DNA of 64,000 bases from Combretum micranthum (GCA_024138025.1 JAMXBD010000367.1:744001-808000); one strand, 5' to 3'; counted from the stretch's first letter, positions 35,480 to 49,078 are shown. The notes: a model not told the origin generated them from the sequence alone. A program made the numbers and translations.

Positions 35480-36679
35480 GTAACAAGTAGCATACTTATG
35501 AATGTATCATCTAAAGGAGTATCCTCATGCTGCTGAAGTGCAAAACTCTAGCTTGTGTCTTCCCATTATCCTTCATTATGCTAGAACCAAACCTACTTCC
35601 CTTGTTCTCCTTACAATCCGATGCCTAATGTCCACGTTCCTCACATATATAGCAAAATATAGGCCCGAAGATGGGATTCTTGCACTCTAAAACTCTATGT
35701 CCCTTTTGTCTGCAAGAAAAGCATGCTCGTGGGTTCCGCTTACACTCAGACAACTCATGAGGGCCAAAATAACATGTGCTTCCTCTCAAAAGAAGAAGAA
35801 GATGTAGACGTCTTCACAATAGAGCTCTGTTTAGATCTCTTCCTCGCAAACTACTTCTTACTCTGTTGTAGGCTAAAACCTTACCAAAACTCTTAGCAAC
35901 ACTTCTAGAACCACCGAAAGACGCAGATGTTGTAGATCTTGTGCCTAATAGGAAAAATTTCTTGGCCTTAAATGTCTTATGCTCAAGTCTAGTATGCTTT
36001 ACAATCTTCGCCTTAGCAACCAACTTTGTCAAAGTAGTGAGCTAGAACAACTTTACTTCACCTGGAATCTCAACATTCAACCTATTTTGGAATTTTTCAT
36101 CTTCATCCTCTCATCATATCTCTCTCTATAGCAAACCTCAGGAGTCTACAAAACTTAACATAGTACTCATCAACTATCTCACTACCTTTTCATAAACTAA
36201 GCCAATCTAATATCATTTGCTCTCTCACATAATCTAGAAAATACTAGATAAAGAATGCATCCTTAAACCTAACCAAGTGATGGGTCTCTTTACTTGATCT
36301 TGGCCTAACGCCACCAATTGTAGGAATCTCTCTTTAACATATAGACAGCTAAGCTCACTTTTCTATCATCGAGTATATCATAAGCAACAAAAGCTTTCTC
36401 TAACTCTTGACCCAACTCTCAGCAACAGTGGGTCAGTACTCATAACTTCAAAAATCGGAACGAGCTTAGAAAACTCAAGTAGTCTAATTTGGCCACCTAG
36501 GCCACCAACAACGGGTATTTCTTCCTTATCTTGTCTAGCTCAAGGTGGAGCATACTACTGCATGAAATACTGCTGTTGCTGATACATCATCTGCTAATAT
36601 TGTATCATAGCAAGCATATCCCTAAACATAGCATACATTGAGCCAATTCCCCCATCAGAACCTGTGGCATAGGAGGCAT
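35480..36679 (-). pseudogene. gag remnant of element F
   Basis: The likely start is the ATG at 36679 (MPPMPQVLMGEL). An upstream Pro-rich frame ('PPPPLPPLARAFG') may be the true beginning. A CCHC zinc knuckle is intact at 35682-35723 (CFSCRQKGHRVLEC), close to the knuckles of elements A and B. It is broken by several stops. 35814-36032 is the longest open piece, basic and Ser-rich, just N-terminal to the knuckle. Confidence 0.75.
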
Positions 36680-37002
36680 TGTAGAGACTGGGGTATAAGA
36701 GTAGGGCCAAAAGCACGAGCAAGAGGAGGTAAAGGTGGCGGTGGAGTATCTACCTTATCTAAAAGTCACCTAGTCTATCTATTTCGTCCATCTAAAACAT
36801 CAAATATGCAACAATCATCACAAAACAATCAAGTAGTTTCTATTTAAAGTTAGGGAGATCCTAATGTCTGTCTATATATTTATGTATCTATCTAATTTAG
36901 ACAAGTTTTAGTTAGGTTAATCTACAAGCAATACATTAAGCAACAATCTTATCATTTGATTAAGGAATTAATGTGGAAAACTTAGTGTTTCTCTAAGTTG
37001 TT

Positions 37003-38700
37003 TGTAATATAAAAATATATAAATTATAATGAAGGGAAAAAGTGTCATATATTGATTAATAAGAGAGTTTTATGTTCTACTATTGTGAATAATGATTTAT
37101 GGATAAATGGCAATGTATTTGATCAAGTGAAAGTCATTTAAGAAGGACAAGAGGAGACAACTTATGCCGCCCCTAGGCCGTTGACCTTAACATTTATGCT
37201 GCCAGCCTTGAATCTTACATCGTCAACATTGGTTATAGGCCTTCAAGTTCCCTATTTCATCTTTTGAAGTTCTCAGCCGCCAGCGTAAAATCTAAGCCAC
37301 TAGCTTATATTCTTGCTGCCAGCCAATGTCCAAGCGGACATACACGAAATTTTTAAGGTTTTCCATGTTTTATATATAGCCTTAGCCTTATTTCTTCTTC
37401 TCTAAAACCTCTCTTAAGCTTCTAGAAAACCCTAAGATATCTATCAAGCTATGATCTTGCTTCAAGGAGGACTAAGATTCAAGTAATAGGTAAGTTGATC
37501 TTTTTCAATCCTTTTGTGATTTAAAAGTGTTATCTTTCCTAAGGTATTCGTATTGTATTGAGGAATCAAGTTGTTTGAGAAATTTTGGAGAAATCCTAAT
37601 TTTGGTGGTTGGAGATCATGTATTTTACAATTAAAAGAAGGAAGGTGTATATGAGCCTATGGTAGTTGTAGTTCTTTTTAGTTTAGGTTTATATGATTAT
37701 AGAATTATGTTTATTTTGTGAAAAAAAAAAGTTTTGATTGGGTATTTGATGGTATTCAGGTGTTTTTGGTGAAGTTAAGTTTTATGTTCCATACATTGTT
37801 TCAGTATGATTACCTTACTTGTTGTATGTGATTGCAGGCTTAGTATAGGTAAAAGAATCTAATTGCTATCCGGCTTAAATTAGTTTACTACTTATGCTTG
37901 GTTGGGTCTAGTAGATCGAAAGTACCGTATTACTAGGACATACCCCTAATGATTGTGTGTCGTTGTCCTAAGTGAAGTCATGTACGGAGATGATTCTGGT
38001 TTTCAGGAATGGTACGAGTACAATCTCTATATGTGGGGAGTACCAATACTGATATATGTATATAAAAGTACTTTGTATATAAACTTGTTTTCATGGAATC
38101 GAGCTACTCTAGGTTTAGGACTAGTTTCAAATGGTTTTAAAATGTATTGGTTGTGTGTCTAATCAAAGATAATAGCTTATGTTTGTTGCATAAGTTATTA
38201 AATTACATGTGAAATTTGTATAATGCTTGTTCATGCACATGTCTTTATGGTTTGGACATAAGGCCTTTGCGCTCACTCCTTCTGTTTTTTAGGTACAGGT
38301 GATGACTCAGTAGTGTTATATTTATCTGGCTATGATGTATTCATTGATTATGGGGAGAATGATAGCGGAGCTGACTTTCCTGCTGATTTTTAGATATTTT
38401 GGATTGGAGAAAACTAAAGTTGAAGACTGTATACAATTTTAAATGGTTTTATGATTCTGAAATTTTTATGAGACCTTTTCTTAGGATGTTTTAAGTTTAT
38501 ATTTAGTTGGCTTTTGGTTTATGCCAAATAAGTTGTTCAAAAATTTATTATTTCATAATGTTTTAAAAGTACCTAAAATGTGAGATATTGCGGTTATATG
38601 GTATTTACAATTGTGGATTTGTGGAATTATAGCCTTAACGTGTCCATCTCTAGTAAGGATATGTGGCTGGCTGATAATGCCTTCGGTTTAGGGCATTACA
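37003..38700 (+). repeat. 5' LTR of element B
   Basis: 1698 bp, TGTAATATAA...GGGCATTACA. TATATATAGCC at about 37370-37380 is a good TATA box, with 'GCCAGC' words reiterated just upstream (37197-37325). The 102-nt conserved block is at 38292-38393 and a terminal hairpin at 38672-38700. Confidence 0.88.
38292..38393 (+). other. Conserved 102-nt LTR block with short reading frame (B, 5' copy)
   Basis: It reads GTGDDSVV, then 'LSGYDVFIDYG', then 'NDSGADFP' to TAG. Same length and frame as the blocks in elements A and E. The 3' LTR copy (48326-48415) keeps the frame but lacks 12 nt near the end. Confidence 0.6.
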
Positions 38701-38724
38701 GCTTAAGTGTTTCGAAGCATAGGT
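38701..38724 (+). other. Degraded primer-binding site of element B
   Basis: 'gcttaagtgtttcgaagcat' stands where element A has 'gcttaattggtatcagagca', at the same distance from the LTR end. The methionine tRNA complement has been mutated. Confidence 0.55.
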
Positions 38725-38906
38725 TGTGAATCTTATTGGATTTAAGTTATGAACTCCATAGGACGGATGAGCAATGATGAGTGAGGTAGCAAATAGTTAA
38801 GGCAATTTATCTAGTTTAAGTTGTCGTTAGTAGTTTTGTATAGCTTTGTTCCTCTTAACCTATTATATATCTCTTCTCATTTTTTTATGTGTTTATCCTT
38901 GTTAGA

Positions 38907-40070
38907 ATGCCACCTAGAAGGAGAGCCCCAAATGCTGGTTCGTCTAGGACTAGTGAGGAAGAAGTTAATGGAGGACAACCAGCTATGAACCAAACACCCC
39001 TGAATGAGTTACCTCATGATCTACCACCACTACTGCCCTTACTTGTAGGTCAACAGATACCATTGATGCTGCTCAGCTCATGCAAGCAATGAATACTCTT
39101 CTAAGGGTGGTTGTACAATAACATTAGACAATGTGTCAAGATGAACGGTGATATAGGCCAATGCTAAGGCCCAAAGATATGAGACATGGAGACAAAATGG
39201 TAATCGTGGTAATGGTGCTAGACATGTTAATGTGCTGAGTCTAAATAAATTTGTGGATTTAATGCACAAGTTTGAGCCAAAGCTTAGAAGGTGCTTGATG
39301 CTCATTATGGATGGAAGAGGTAAGGAAGACCTTACTGTCATAGATATTCTTGAAAATAAGAAGGTAGAGTATGCTTCTGATTTGTTGATTAGAGAGCAAA
39401 TAATTGGTGGCTAAGCACCAATAGACATATGGCTAAGTGATTACATGGGACAAGTTCCTAGTAGACATTTTATAGAGTTTTTCCCTGAGAGCATCAAATA
39501 GAAGATGCTGCAAGAGTACTATACTCTACAGCAAGACAGAATGACTGTTGAGGAGTATGAGGCTGAGTTGAATAGGCTGATGAGATTTTTGCCAAATCCA
39601 CTAAAGGAGAGAGAAGATATAAGGTGAGTAGGTTTATTACAAGATTAGAGCCTAAGATTCAGCACCATGTGAACTTGATGGATTTGACCAATTATTCAGT
39701 TGTAGTCACTAAAGTGAAAACTATTGAGCAAGGCTTGAATAAGATTAAAGGTTAGAAGGCATGGAGGAGTAAGTCTATTTGGGAAAGCGACCAGCTACTA
39801 GTGTTCTTACCCATGATAAGGGGAAGAGGCCTATCACACATCACGTTTGATCAACAATTCAGGGTATAGACAGGAAGTGTACTGGGTGTTATAGACCACA
39901 TGATCTCAAGGATCGCCAGTGACCTGATAACGCTTACTTCTCATGAGTCAAGTTTGGGCATAACCATAGATTTTGCATAGAAAGAGTTATCCCATAGGTG
40001 TTCTGTTTTAAGTGTAGGCAACATGGACACAAGGCCATAGAATGCAAGGAGCCTATAAGATAAGTAGTTC
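38907..40070 (+). pseudogene. gag remnant of element B
   Basis: Starts MPPRRRAPNAGSSR at 38907 and continues open for about 60 codons before a frameshift. Later fragments include 'VEEYEAELNRLMRF' near 39550 and 'VNLMDLTNYSVV' near 39670. A CCHC zinc knuckle lies at 40004-40045 (CFKCRQHGHKAIEC). Gag forms the retrotransposon particle and the knuckle binds RNA. Several in-frame stops make it non-functional. Confidence 0.8.
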
Positions 40071-43000
40071 CAGAGTTCAAATAGACGACCACAAAATAGT
40101 GGTCAAAGATTGAAAGCACCGACTAAGGTTTATGCCCTTTAGCACATGGATACATTTAGCGTAGACACTATTACAGGTACGCTCTCTATACTCTTGCATA
40201 ATGTTTATGTGCTTTTTAACTATGTTTTCATGTATCTCTAAGTCATTTGTATCTGTATGTGTTGTGTATGTTGAGCATATGTTTGAACATTTGTCTGTAA
40301 ACACACCATTGAGAGTGGAACTATGTTGAACATGATTTGTAGAAATGTGAATTTAGAGATATAAGGTAGGCATCTACCTATAGACCTAGTAGTCTTGGAT
40401 AGGTAAACTTTGATGTAATCTTGAGAGTAGATTGTTTAGTGAAGTATCACATTATGATTGATTGTCACTAACCTAGTAGTAGAGTTTAATCTACAGATGG
40501 GGACCAGTTTGTACACAATCTTGAAGTGCATAGACCTCCACTCTACATACATATAAGTTATAAGGAAGGTTAGCTTTAGCGATGGCAGCTATGATGATAG
40601 AAACTAAACAAAGGACAGACCTTGCATGAACATCGATTGTATGTCAATGCCCTGATTTTTTTCCATAAGATTTATTAAGGTTACCACAGAGAGAGAAGTA
40701 AAGTTCTATATTGATTTGGTACTAAGTAATTTGCCTATATTTAAGACACCATATCGTATAGCTCTAACAGAACTTGCAGAATTAAAAGTTTAGTTAGAAG
40801 ATTTGCTTAAAAAGAAGTTTATCAGACCTAGTGTATCATCTTAGAGAGCTCCAGTTTTGTTTGTAAAGAAAAAGGATGACAGCATGAGGCTATTTATAGA
40901 CTACAAAGAGTTGAACTAGGTGACCATCACGAATAAGTACCCTCTATCAAGAATAGATGATATATTTGTTTGGCTGGCAGGAGCATAAGTATTCTCAAAG
41001 ATTGATCTTCGATCAGGATATCACCAGCTATAGGTTAGAGCAAAGTACGTACAAAAGATAACCTTCAAGACTGGATACAAGCATTATGATTTTGTAGTTA
41101 TGTCGTTTGGTCTTACAAATGCACCAACCTTCTTTATGACCTTATGAATAGTCTTTAGAGATTATTTAGATCTGTTTGTAGTGGTCTTCATAGATGATGT
41201 TCTAGTGTACTATAAAACCAAGGAAGAACATGAAGAGCATTTGAAGTTAGTTCTGAATAGGTTGCAAGATAAGAAGTTGTATGCTAAGTTCACAAAGTGT
41301 GAGTTATGGTTAGAGCAAGTATCTTTCTTAGGACATATTATTGACGAAAATAGAATAGCAATGGATCCTGAGAAAGTGAAGGTAGTGGTTGAATGGCTAA
41401 ATCCTAAGAGTGTGTTCAGAAATTAAAAGTTTTATGGGAATGGTAAGCTACTACAGGAGATTTATAGAGGATTTTTCCAAGATTGCAAGTCCTTTGATCA
41501 AACTAACACATAAAGAAGTAAAGTACGAATGGGATGAAAATTGTGAGAACAACTTCCAGTAATTGGAAGAAAAGGAAGTATCTGTCCCAGTATTAGCCTT
41601 ACCAGTGAGTGGTGAGGAGTATGCTATCTATAGTGATGTGTCCATACAATGATTACGTTGTGTATTGATGCAAAGAGGCAAAGTGATAGCACATGTATCT
41701 AAACAGTTGAAGCCTTATGAAAAGAATTACCATACACATGATCTAGAATTGGCACCAATGGTTCATGCCTTGAAGATGTGGAGGCATTATCTATATGAAG
41801 AGAGATGTAAAGTATTTATGGACTATAAAAGTTTGAAGTATATCTTTACCCAGAGAGAGTTGAATATGAGATAGAGGAGATGGTTGGAGCTTATCAATGA
41901 CTATGACATGGATATTCAATACAATCCTAGAAAGGCGAATGTAGTAGTAGATGTCTTGAGTAGAAAGTAAGTTGAGAATTTAGCAGCTTTAATCACTCTG
42001 AACGTCATCTGATAGATGATATGAGGAATTTAAATTTAGATATAGTGACTAAACAAGTAGGTGCAAGATTGACAAACTTGTAGATTCAACCACCTATTAT
42101 AGAAAGAATCAAAGCAGCATAAGTGGATGATCTAAGTATATTGGAGGTAAAGGAGAGAAAGGGATAGATAAAGCAGCTAAGTTTCATATTGATAATGAGG
42201 GTGTTATGAGAGAGATTATTTATGCCAGAGCAAGGAGAACTTAAGGAGTTATTGAAAGAGGCACATTTTTCAGTTTATTTAATTCATTTAGGAGATAACA
42301 AGATGTATCAGGATTTGAAAAAGCTGTCTTGGTAGAATAACAAAAAGAAAGAGATTGCAGAGTATGTATCCAAGTGCTACACTTGTCAGTTGATCAATAT
42401 TGAGCATAAAAGACCAATAGGTGAATTAAAGCCTTTACTGTAAACCCCGGTTTTCCTAATAATCAAGTAAACTTCGGAAACTGGAAACTAAAACCTTAAA
42501 CCGGATTAGTATAAGCCTTGTGAGAGAAACTTAGGAACCTTAGATCCGGCTTTCCTTCGGTTTCAAATTAAAAGAACTTTTATAAAATAATTTAATGTGG
42601 AATATTGTTTTAAAGTATATTTCAAACCATAAAAAGTTCTGATTTCGAAAAATTTTCTATTCCGGGCCTTCCCAAGCCCCATTACGGAAAAGCAAGCCCC
42701 GAAACTAGAAATTCAGAAAAATATTCCGGAATACTCTTTAGAATCAAAATTTAATAAGTATTTCAAAAATATAATTTTTATAATTTTTGGGTTATAAAAA
42801 TTACAGTTATAGCTTTTTTCCGTATTTTTTTTACTACCGGTAAAGTAAATGTCTTGTCTACTATTTATTACTATTCATAAGTACAACCTACTACACACAC
42901 AACCCATACCTTAGTCTTACATCCTTACAAACACTCAATTATATTTTATTTTCCAAGAAATTTTTGTCTCTTAACAAATTATTACATTTAATACTTTTTA

Positions 43001-46000
43001 TTACATAAATTACAAATTAAAACAATTTCAAATCTCTCTCTCTTTCCTCCTTGCGTGGCCGGCGCACAACCCCCCCTTATTGGCCTCCATTTGTTTTAAT
43101 TTATCTCTTTTTAATTAAAACAAACCCTAATTCACTTACTATAAATAATCTTTTACTTTTCTCTCTCTTTCATTTTATTTCATTTGTTCAAAACTCACAA
43201 AAATCCTCTCTATTTCTCTCCTCTAAACCGTGAGCTTCACCACCACCACACACACACACGCAAGCTTCATTTCTTCTACATTTTTCCACTTGATTCAACT
43301 TTAGGTGATGAATCCTAAGCCTTTATACCCTTTAATCTTGTAATGGAAAAATTATTCATGAGTATTTTCACTTCAAGTCCCCATGAGCATTTGCTAGGGA
43401 CAAGAAAATACTACTAAATGAATATCAAGCCATCACAAGAGTAGATCTTGTGTTTAAATGAGTTTTTGTTGAAATATTCTCATGTTTATACATGTAAAGT
43501 AGAGATCTTGCATAAAAATCCATGATCATGCTTTTAAACTTCTTTTCATGCATCATAAGTAGTAGATCTAGCATTTAGATACTCATAATATACTTGACAT
43601 TCATGATCTTGAATATTTTGTATTTTTATGCATTAATGCTCATAAAGGCTTTGTCTAGTGTATATAAATGTTGTAGTTAGTAGATCTTTAAGTAGATAGG
43701 ACAAGAAACTTAAAAAGGAAAAGTTTTTGTTGGAAATGTTCAAAGAAAAATTCGTATGACTTCAAAGCTATGTTTTAAAAACCCTTGTATCAACTCTAAA
43801 ATTTATGTTTTATGTGAAAAATGAAGGGTATAGGTAATAGATATCATTAAGCAATGATTTTTATAAGTTGAAATGAGTTTTGATGAGACTAATGTGTAAA
43901 ACAAAGAGTAGAAATAAGATAGAAAATTTTGAGTTACTAGTTAACTTGTGAAATTCGTAATTTTGGATGATGGCCATAAAAACACCTATTTTCCAAGCTC
44001 AGAATGAAAGTTTTATTTAATAAATGAATTCCTTAAGGAATAGGTATAGTAAGGCCTTAAATTTTAATGTATTGAATAAGTTTTCTTAAAAGAATCATTC
44101 AAGAAAAAAAAAAAACTATATTTCCCAAAATTCGGATTTTGGAACAAACCCTATTTGAAAACATGTTTACAAAGAGTAAAACGCAAATTTTTATATAACA
44201 ATGAAGATCTTAGGTAATAGATGTTATGAAGACTCAATTCTAGCAAAAACAACTAGAAATTCCTAAGAATTAATCCCAAAACACAAGTGATTTATCAAAG
44301 TTAGGAAGCTAGATTTCTCAAAAGTAGCTATTCTTGAAGCCTTGCAAAACAAAGAGTTCTAAAATTTTCTTTTAGTAAAAATCATCAAGATCATGCATAC
44401 ATTGAACTCATCACATGTCATTCATGTTAGGAAATCATTAATATTGCATGTATAATTGATTTATCAAGTAGAAACATTTCAAACATTACAAAACTATTTT
44501 TCAAAATTGGAAACCGTTACTGATCAAAATTAATCCTTTTGTTTCATGATCTAAATATTTTCAAAACTTGAAAATAATATTAGAATTATATATATCTTTC
44601 AAAGTAGATAAAAATCGATATATAATTTGCGAAATTCCAAGTTGAAATGACCAAGTTATGCCCGTTTTAAGTCGAAACTTCCAGCAAATAGCGAGAATTA
44701 CGAAATTGTTAAGTTTTGATATATAGTTTGGATTAGTTAAGTGATGAAATATTTAGTAGGGTATTTCTTCCTTTTTAGGTGATCCGAAACCGACGAATCT
44801 TTACCACCGGAATATTACTACTAAAAGACCGGTGAACCATGGCCGAGTGAGTATCACTTTCGATTTCAATTATTGTTTGTGATTGTAATGGTAGTTGCAC
44901 TAGATACTTGGCAAAGATAAAATGGATATGCATGATGGGGATAAATGGGAATTATATATGATTATTGTCGATATGAGAAATCGAATATAAGAATATCGAA
45001 GCCGGGTGATTAACCATTGCTTGTATAGATGGAATTGGATTGATTGTCTGCGATTATTAATTAATCACTTAAAGAATTGGTGTAATTGAATATCCGTAAT
45101 TGAAAATAAATATAAACTCATTCATATCATAATGGGGATGGAGCATTAGCATTTGTTGGTTTTCCGTGATCCTAAACAGTGTAAAAGTTGGTTAATCATG
45201 ATCCATAAAATGAATTAATGAGTTGGTTAATCGTGATCCATAAAACGAATTTATAAGTTGGTTGACCGTAAGCCTAAATGGCGTTGTACCGTAGGATTCG
45301 TTAATCTGCTAATCCAAGATGGATGGCGCAAGTCCATCCGCATATGATTTCCAGCTGGTCATATGTTTGTTGATTCCATGTGTTTCATGCATATCACTTA
45401 TCTGATTAATCACTTGTTTGATTGATGTATTATAATTGTGATCTTGAAAGTTCTCACTCACTAAGCTAGTGTAGCTTACGTCCCTACAGTTTTTATTTAT
45501 TACAGCATGAATTCATATGGCTTAGGCCGATATAAGCTACAACTCAAGTATAAGAGCTGAGCGTTTCCTCTAGAAGTTGTTTTCAGATTTGATTAGACTT
45601 CCATAGGAAACCAAGAGACTCTAGACTATTGTAATAGATCTCTAATTAATATTCTTTTGCCAGGGAATGCCTCTTAGATTTTGTAACTATTCGTATATGT
45701 GTTTTGATTTATATTCTATTGCTAGTGAATGCCGAATTAAACTATTTAACTCCATTGGGTCGAGTATTCTATTATGGTAAAGGGACACCTTACATCTATA
45801 CAAACTCCCGAAGGACTTGGGTAGTAATTTAAGAGTCTTATATGGCATGTGGCGGACTGTTACGTTTAGGGTACCCCTATGGGGCGTGACATTTACCTAT
45901 ACCTCAGTGGAAGTGGGAGCACATAACCATGGATTTTGTTATGGCTCTACTTAAAACTAAGGAAAGGTTTGTTTCAGTATAGGTAATTGTAGATAGGCTT

Positions 46001-46965
46001 ACAAAGGTAGCACGCTTTATAGTGATTAAAACCGGGTACTGTTTGGAGCAATTAACAAAGTTTTATATCAAGGAAAAAGTGAGGTTGCATGGAATGCCAG
46101 TGACCATCATATCAGATAGAGATACTGGATTTGTTGGAAGGTTCTAGAAAAGCCTGCATATCGCCTTAGGTACTAAAGTGGTTTTGCAGTACTGTTTACC
46201 ACCTTTAAATAGACGAAAATCTAAATAGACTATCCAAATCCTTGAGGACATGTTGAGAGCCTATGTTTTAGATTTTAAAGGTAACTGGAATGAGCACTAG
46301 CCTTTGGTAGAGTTTGCATATAATAATAGCTATCAAGCGTTGCTTGGGATGCCACCTTATGAAGCCTTGTATGGTAGAAAGTGTCGATCGCCGATTCATT
46401 AGGATGAAGTTGGTGACAGACAGATATTGGAAGCAGAGCTCGTACAAGATGTTATTGATAAGGTTAAAGTGATCAGACAAAAGTTGCAAACAGCTCAAAG
46501 CCATTAGAAAATTTATATAGACAAAAGGAGGAGACCTTTAGAGTTTCAAGTAGGAGAACATGTCCTGCTTAAGATTTCACCAACCAAGGGTGTTATCAGA
46601 TTTAGTTTGAGAGGCAAGGTAAACCCTAAATATGTAAGACCTTTTGAACTTTTGGAATGAATAGGCGATATGATTTATAGATTAGCTTTACTGCCTAGTT
46701 TGGATGGAGTACACAATGTGTTTTATATCTTTATGTTGAGAAAGTATGTGAAGGATCTTGAGCAGATAGTGGCATCAGAACCATTGGAAGTGCAACCCAA
46801 TCTCATTACAGTTGAAAAGCTAGTAAGAATTGTTGACACCAAAGAGCAAATTTTGAGAAAGAGAGTGATTAAATATGTGAAGGTGCAATGGACCAATCAA
46901 TCTAAACGAGAAGTTACTTAGGAGCTAGAGGAAGAGATGACGACAAAGTATCTCGAGCTTTTTAA
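40071..46965 (+). pseudogene. pol remnant of element B, split by a solo LTR
   Basis: Protease is barely recognisable near 40160-40230. RT spans about 40650-41430, with 'KTPYRIALTELAELK', 'VLFVKKKDDSM', 'FSKIDLRSGYHQL', 'FGLTNAPT' and the catalytic FIDD at 41187-41198. RNase H is at about 41600-41970 ('[19 protein letters not shown]', '[16 protein letters not shown]'). Integrase begins near 42230 with 'HLGDNKMYQDLKKL' and 'CYTCQL', and is interrupted at 42439 by D1 exactly between KPL and PIPQWKWEH. It resumes at 45892 with 'WKWEHITMDFV' and 'HGMPVTIISDRDTGF'. The GPY/F-like part and a chromodomain-like tail follow to about 46965. Stops occur in every domain. Confidence 0.88.
42439..45891 (+). 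mobile_element. Solo LTR D1 (3453 bp) inside element B integrase
   Basis: Starts TGTAAACCCCGG and ends GGGGCGTGACA. The 5-mer TTTAC flanks it on both sides (42434-42438 and 45892-45896), and removing it restores the integrase reading through the site. It contains no gag or pol, so it is a solo LTR, and it is collinear with D2 (58098-61533). A CT-rich stretch followed by (CA)n near 43240-43260 probably marks the leader. The orientation is that of the TG...CA LTR; internal frames are not genes. Confidence 0.9.
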
Positions 46966-46999
46966 TGATTCAGGTAGTTTTCAAGGATGAAAATTTCTT

Positions 47000-47014
47000 T
47001 TAGGGAGGAAGAAA
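47000..47014 (+). other. Polypurine tract of element B
   Basis: Purine run (tagggaggaagaaa) directly before the 3' LTR, after the last pol bases. Confidence 0.6.
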
Positions 47015-48723
47015 TGAATTATAAAAATAAATAAATTATAATGAAGGGAAAAAGTTTTATATATTGATTAAAAGGGGTTTTATAGTCCACCTTATTGAAT
47101 AATTATTTATGGATAAATGGAAGATGTATTTGATCAAGTAGAAGTCATTGAAGAAGGATAAGAGGAGACAGTTGTATGCACCCTTAGGCTACTGGCCTTG
47201 GCATTTACTCTGCTGGCCTTAGATATTACACCGCCAACGTTAATTGGCGGCCTTCAAGTTCCCTATTTTTTTCCTTTGAAGTTTTAAGCTGCCAGCATAA
47301 AATCCAAGCAGCTATCTTATGTCCTAGTACTGCTAGTTTATGTGCTAGTGTATATACATGGAATTTTTAAGGTTTTCCATGTTCTATATATAGCCTTAGC
47401 CTTATTCCTTCTTCTCCAAAATCTCTCTTAAGCTTCTAGAAAACCCTAAGATATCTATCAATCTATGATCTTGCTTTAAGGAGGACTAAGATTCAAGTAA
47501 TAGATAAGTTGATCTTTTTCAATACTTTTGTGATCTAAAAGTGTTATCTTTCCTAAGGTGTTCGTATTTATATTGAAGGGAATCAAGTTCTTAAAGAAAA
47601 TTTTGGAGAAACCCTAATTTTAGTGGTTAAAGATTCTGTGATTTTACAATCAAAAGAAGGAATGTATGTATAAACCTAGGGTAGTTGTAGTTTTTTTTTT
47701 TTTTCATTTAAGGTTTAGATGATTGTAGAATTATGTTTATTTTGTGAAAACAAGTATTGATTGGGTATTTGATGGTATTTAGGTGTTTTTAGTGAAGTTG
47801 AGTTTTCTATTCCATACATTATTTCAGGTATGTCCTTACCTTGCTTGTTTTATGTGATTGCGGGCTTAATGTTAGTAAAAGAATCTAATTGCTATCCAAC
47901 TTAAATTGGCTTGCTACTTGTGCTTGGCTGAGTTGGTAGATTGGGAGTACTATGTTACTAAGACGGCACCCTAATGATCTGTGTGTGTCATTGTCTCGAG
48001 TGGAGTCATGCACATGTATGATTATGATAGTTTATAAATGGTAAGTACAGTACCTAGGGTATGTGGGGAGCACCTAACACTAATATATGTATATAAAAGT
48101 ATTTTCTACATAAACTTGTTTTCATGGAGTCACGAGTTACTCCGGGTTTAGGATTAGTTTCAAATGGTTCTAAACTGTGTTGATTGTCTAGCTAATTAAA
48201 GATAATAACCTATGTTAACTGCATGAGTTATTAGATTACATGTAAAATTTGTATAATGATTGTTCATACACATGTGTTTATGGTTTGGAGTACTGGGTCT
48301 TTACACTCACTCCTTCTATTTTTAAGGTACAGGTGATCACTCAATAGTATTCGATTTATCAGGATATGATATATTTGTTGATTATGGGAAGGACGATAAT
48401 AGAGTTGACTTTTAGATATTTTGGATTGGAGAAAACTAGAGTTAAAGACTGTATACAATTTTAAATGGTTTTATGATTATGAAATTTTTATTAAACTTTT
48501 TTCTTATGATGCTTTAAGTTTATATTCAGTTGGCTTATGGTTTATGTCAACTAAGTTGTTCAGCATTTTATTATTTCATAATGTTTTAAAAGTACCCTAA
48601 AATATGATATATTGAGGTTATATGGTATTTACAATTGTGGATTAGTAGAATTATAACCTTAGCATGTCCATCTCTAGTGAGGATGCGTAGCAAGCTGATA
48701 ACGCCTTCAGCTTGGGGTCTTAA
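47015..48723 (+). repeat. 3' LTR of element B
   Basis: About 1709 bp, starting TGAATTATAA (altered from TGTAATATAA) and ending near 'ggggtctta', where the CA terminus is lost. Collinear with 37003-38700 but clearly more diverged than the LTR pair of element A, implying an older insertion. Confidence 0.85.
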
Positions 48724-49078
48724 TTTTTATGCAACTACTTAACTTAATCAATATAGATTAAGTCAATTTTCAATTAAACATCAATGTAGCATATAATACA
48801 TCAAAATATAGTGATTATGACAATATCATGCAAAAATTCAATTAAGCTCATTTTAATGAGTAAAGTAAAGTAAATTTAAGCCAAGTGAGTTAATCTTGAT
48901 ATGATTTATAATTTTAATTATTCTTTAGCTTACAATTATATCAAGATGGTAAACATTCAATCAATTAATTAAACCCTTGATCCCCCGCACTACACTCATC
49001 ATGCCCTAAGCATGTCTTACTTTATTATGTTTTAGCAAACATATCGAGACAAATGTTTTCCCTAATACCGTTTGAAAC
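48724..49078 (-). other. Leader of element F with degraded primer-binding site
   Basis: AT-rich. Read on the minus strand, the bases next to the 5' LTR (49059-49070) match 8 of 12 positions of the initiator-Met primer site complement, centred on ATACC at 49065-49069. Together with 36680-37002 this forms the stretch between primer site and gag, now split by element B. Confidence 0.5.

Larger units (their letters stand above)
37003..48723 (+). mobile_element. Ty3/gypsy retrotransposon B, Tekay/Del-like, inserted in element F
   Basis: LTRs at 37003-38700 and 47015-48723 enclose gag and a full-order pol (RT, RNase H, integrase, chromodomain-like tail). It measures 11.7 kb, of which 3.46 kb is solo LTR D1, so about 8.3 kb originally. 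Flanks are TTGTT (36998-37002) and TTTTT (48724-48728), a possible degraded duplication. All genes carry stops. The GPY/F-type integrase end ('VHNVFYIFMLRKYV') and the C-terminal 'VKVQWTNQ...ELEEEM' piece place it with the Tekay/Del chromoviruses; this is inference from family knowledge. Confidence 0.88.

Noticed and set aside
43051..43233. 60-codon frame in solo LTR D1
   Set aside because: Lies in the pyrimidine-rich leader of the LTR and is not kept in D2.
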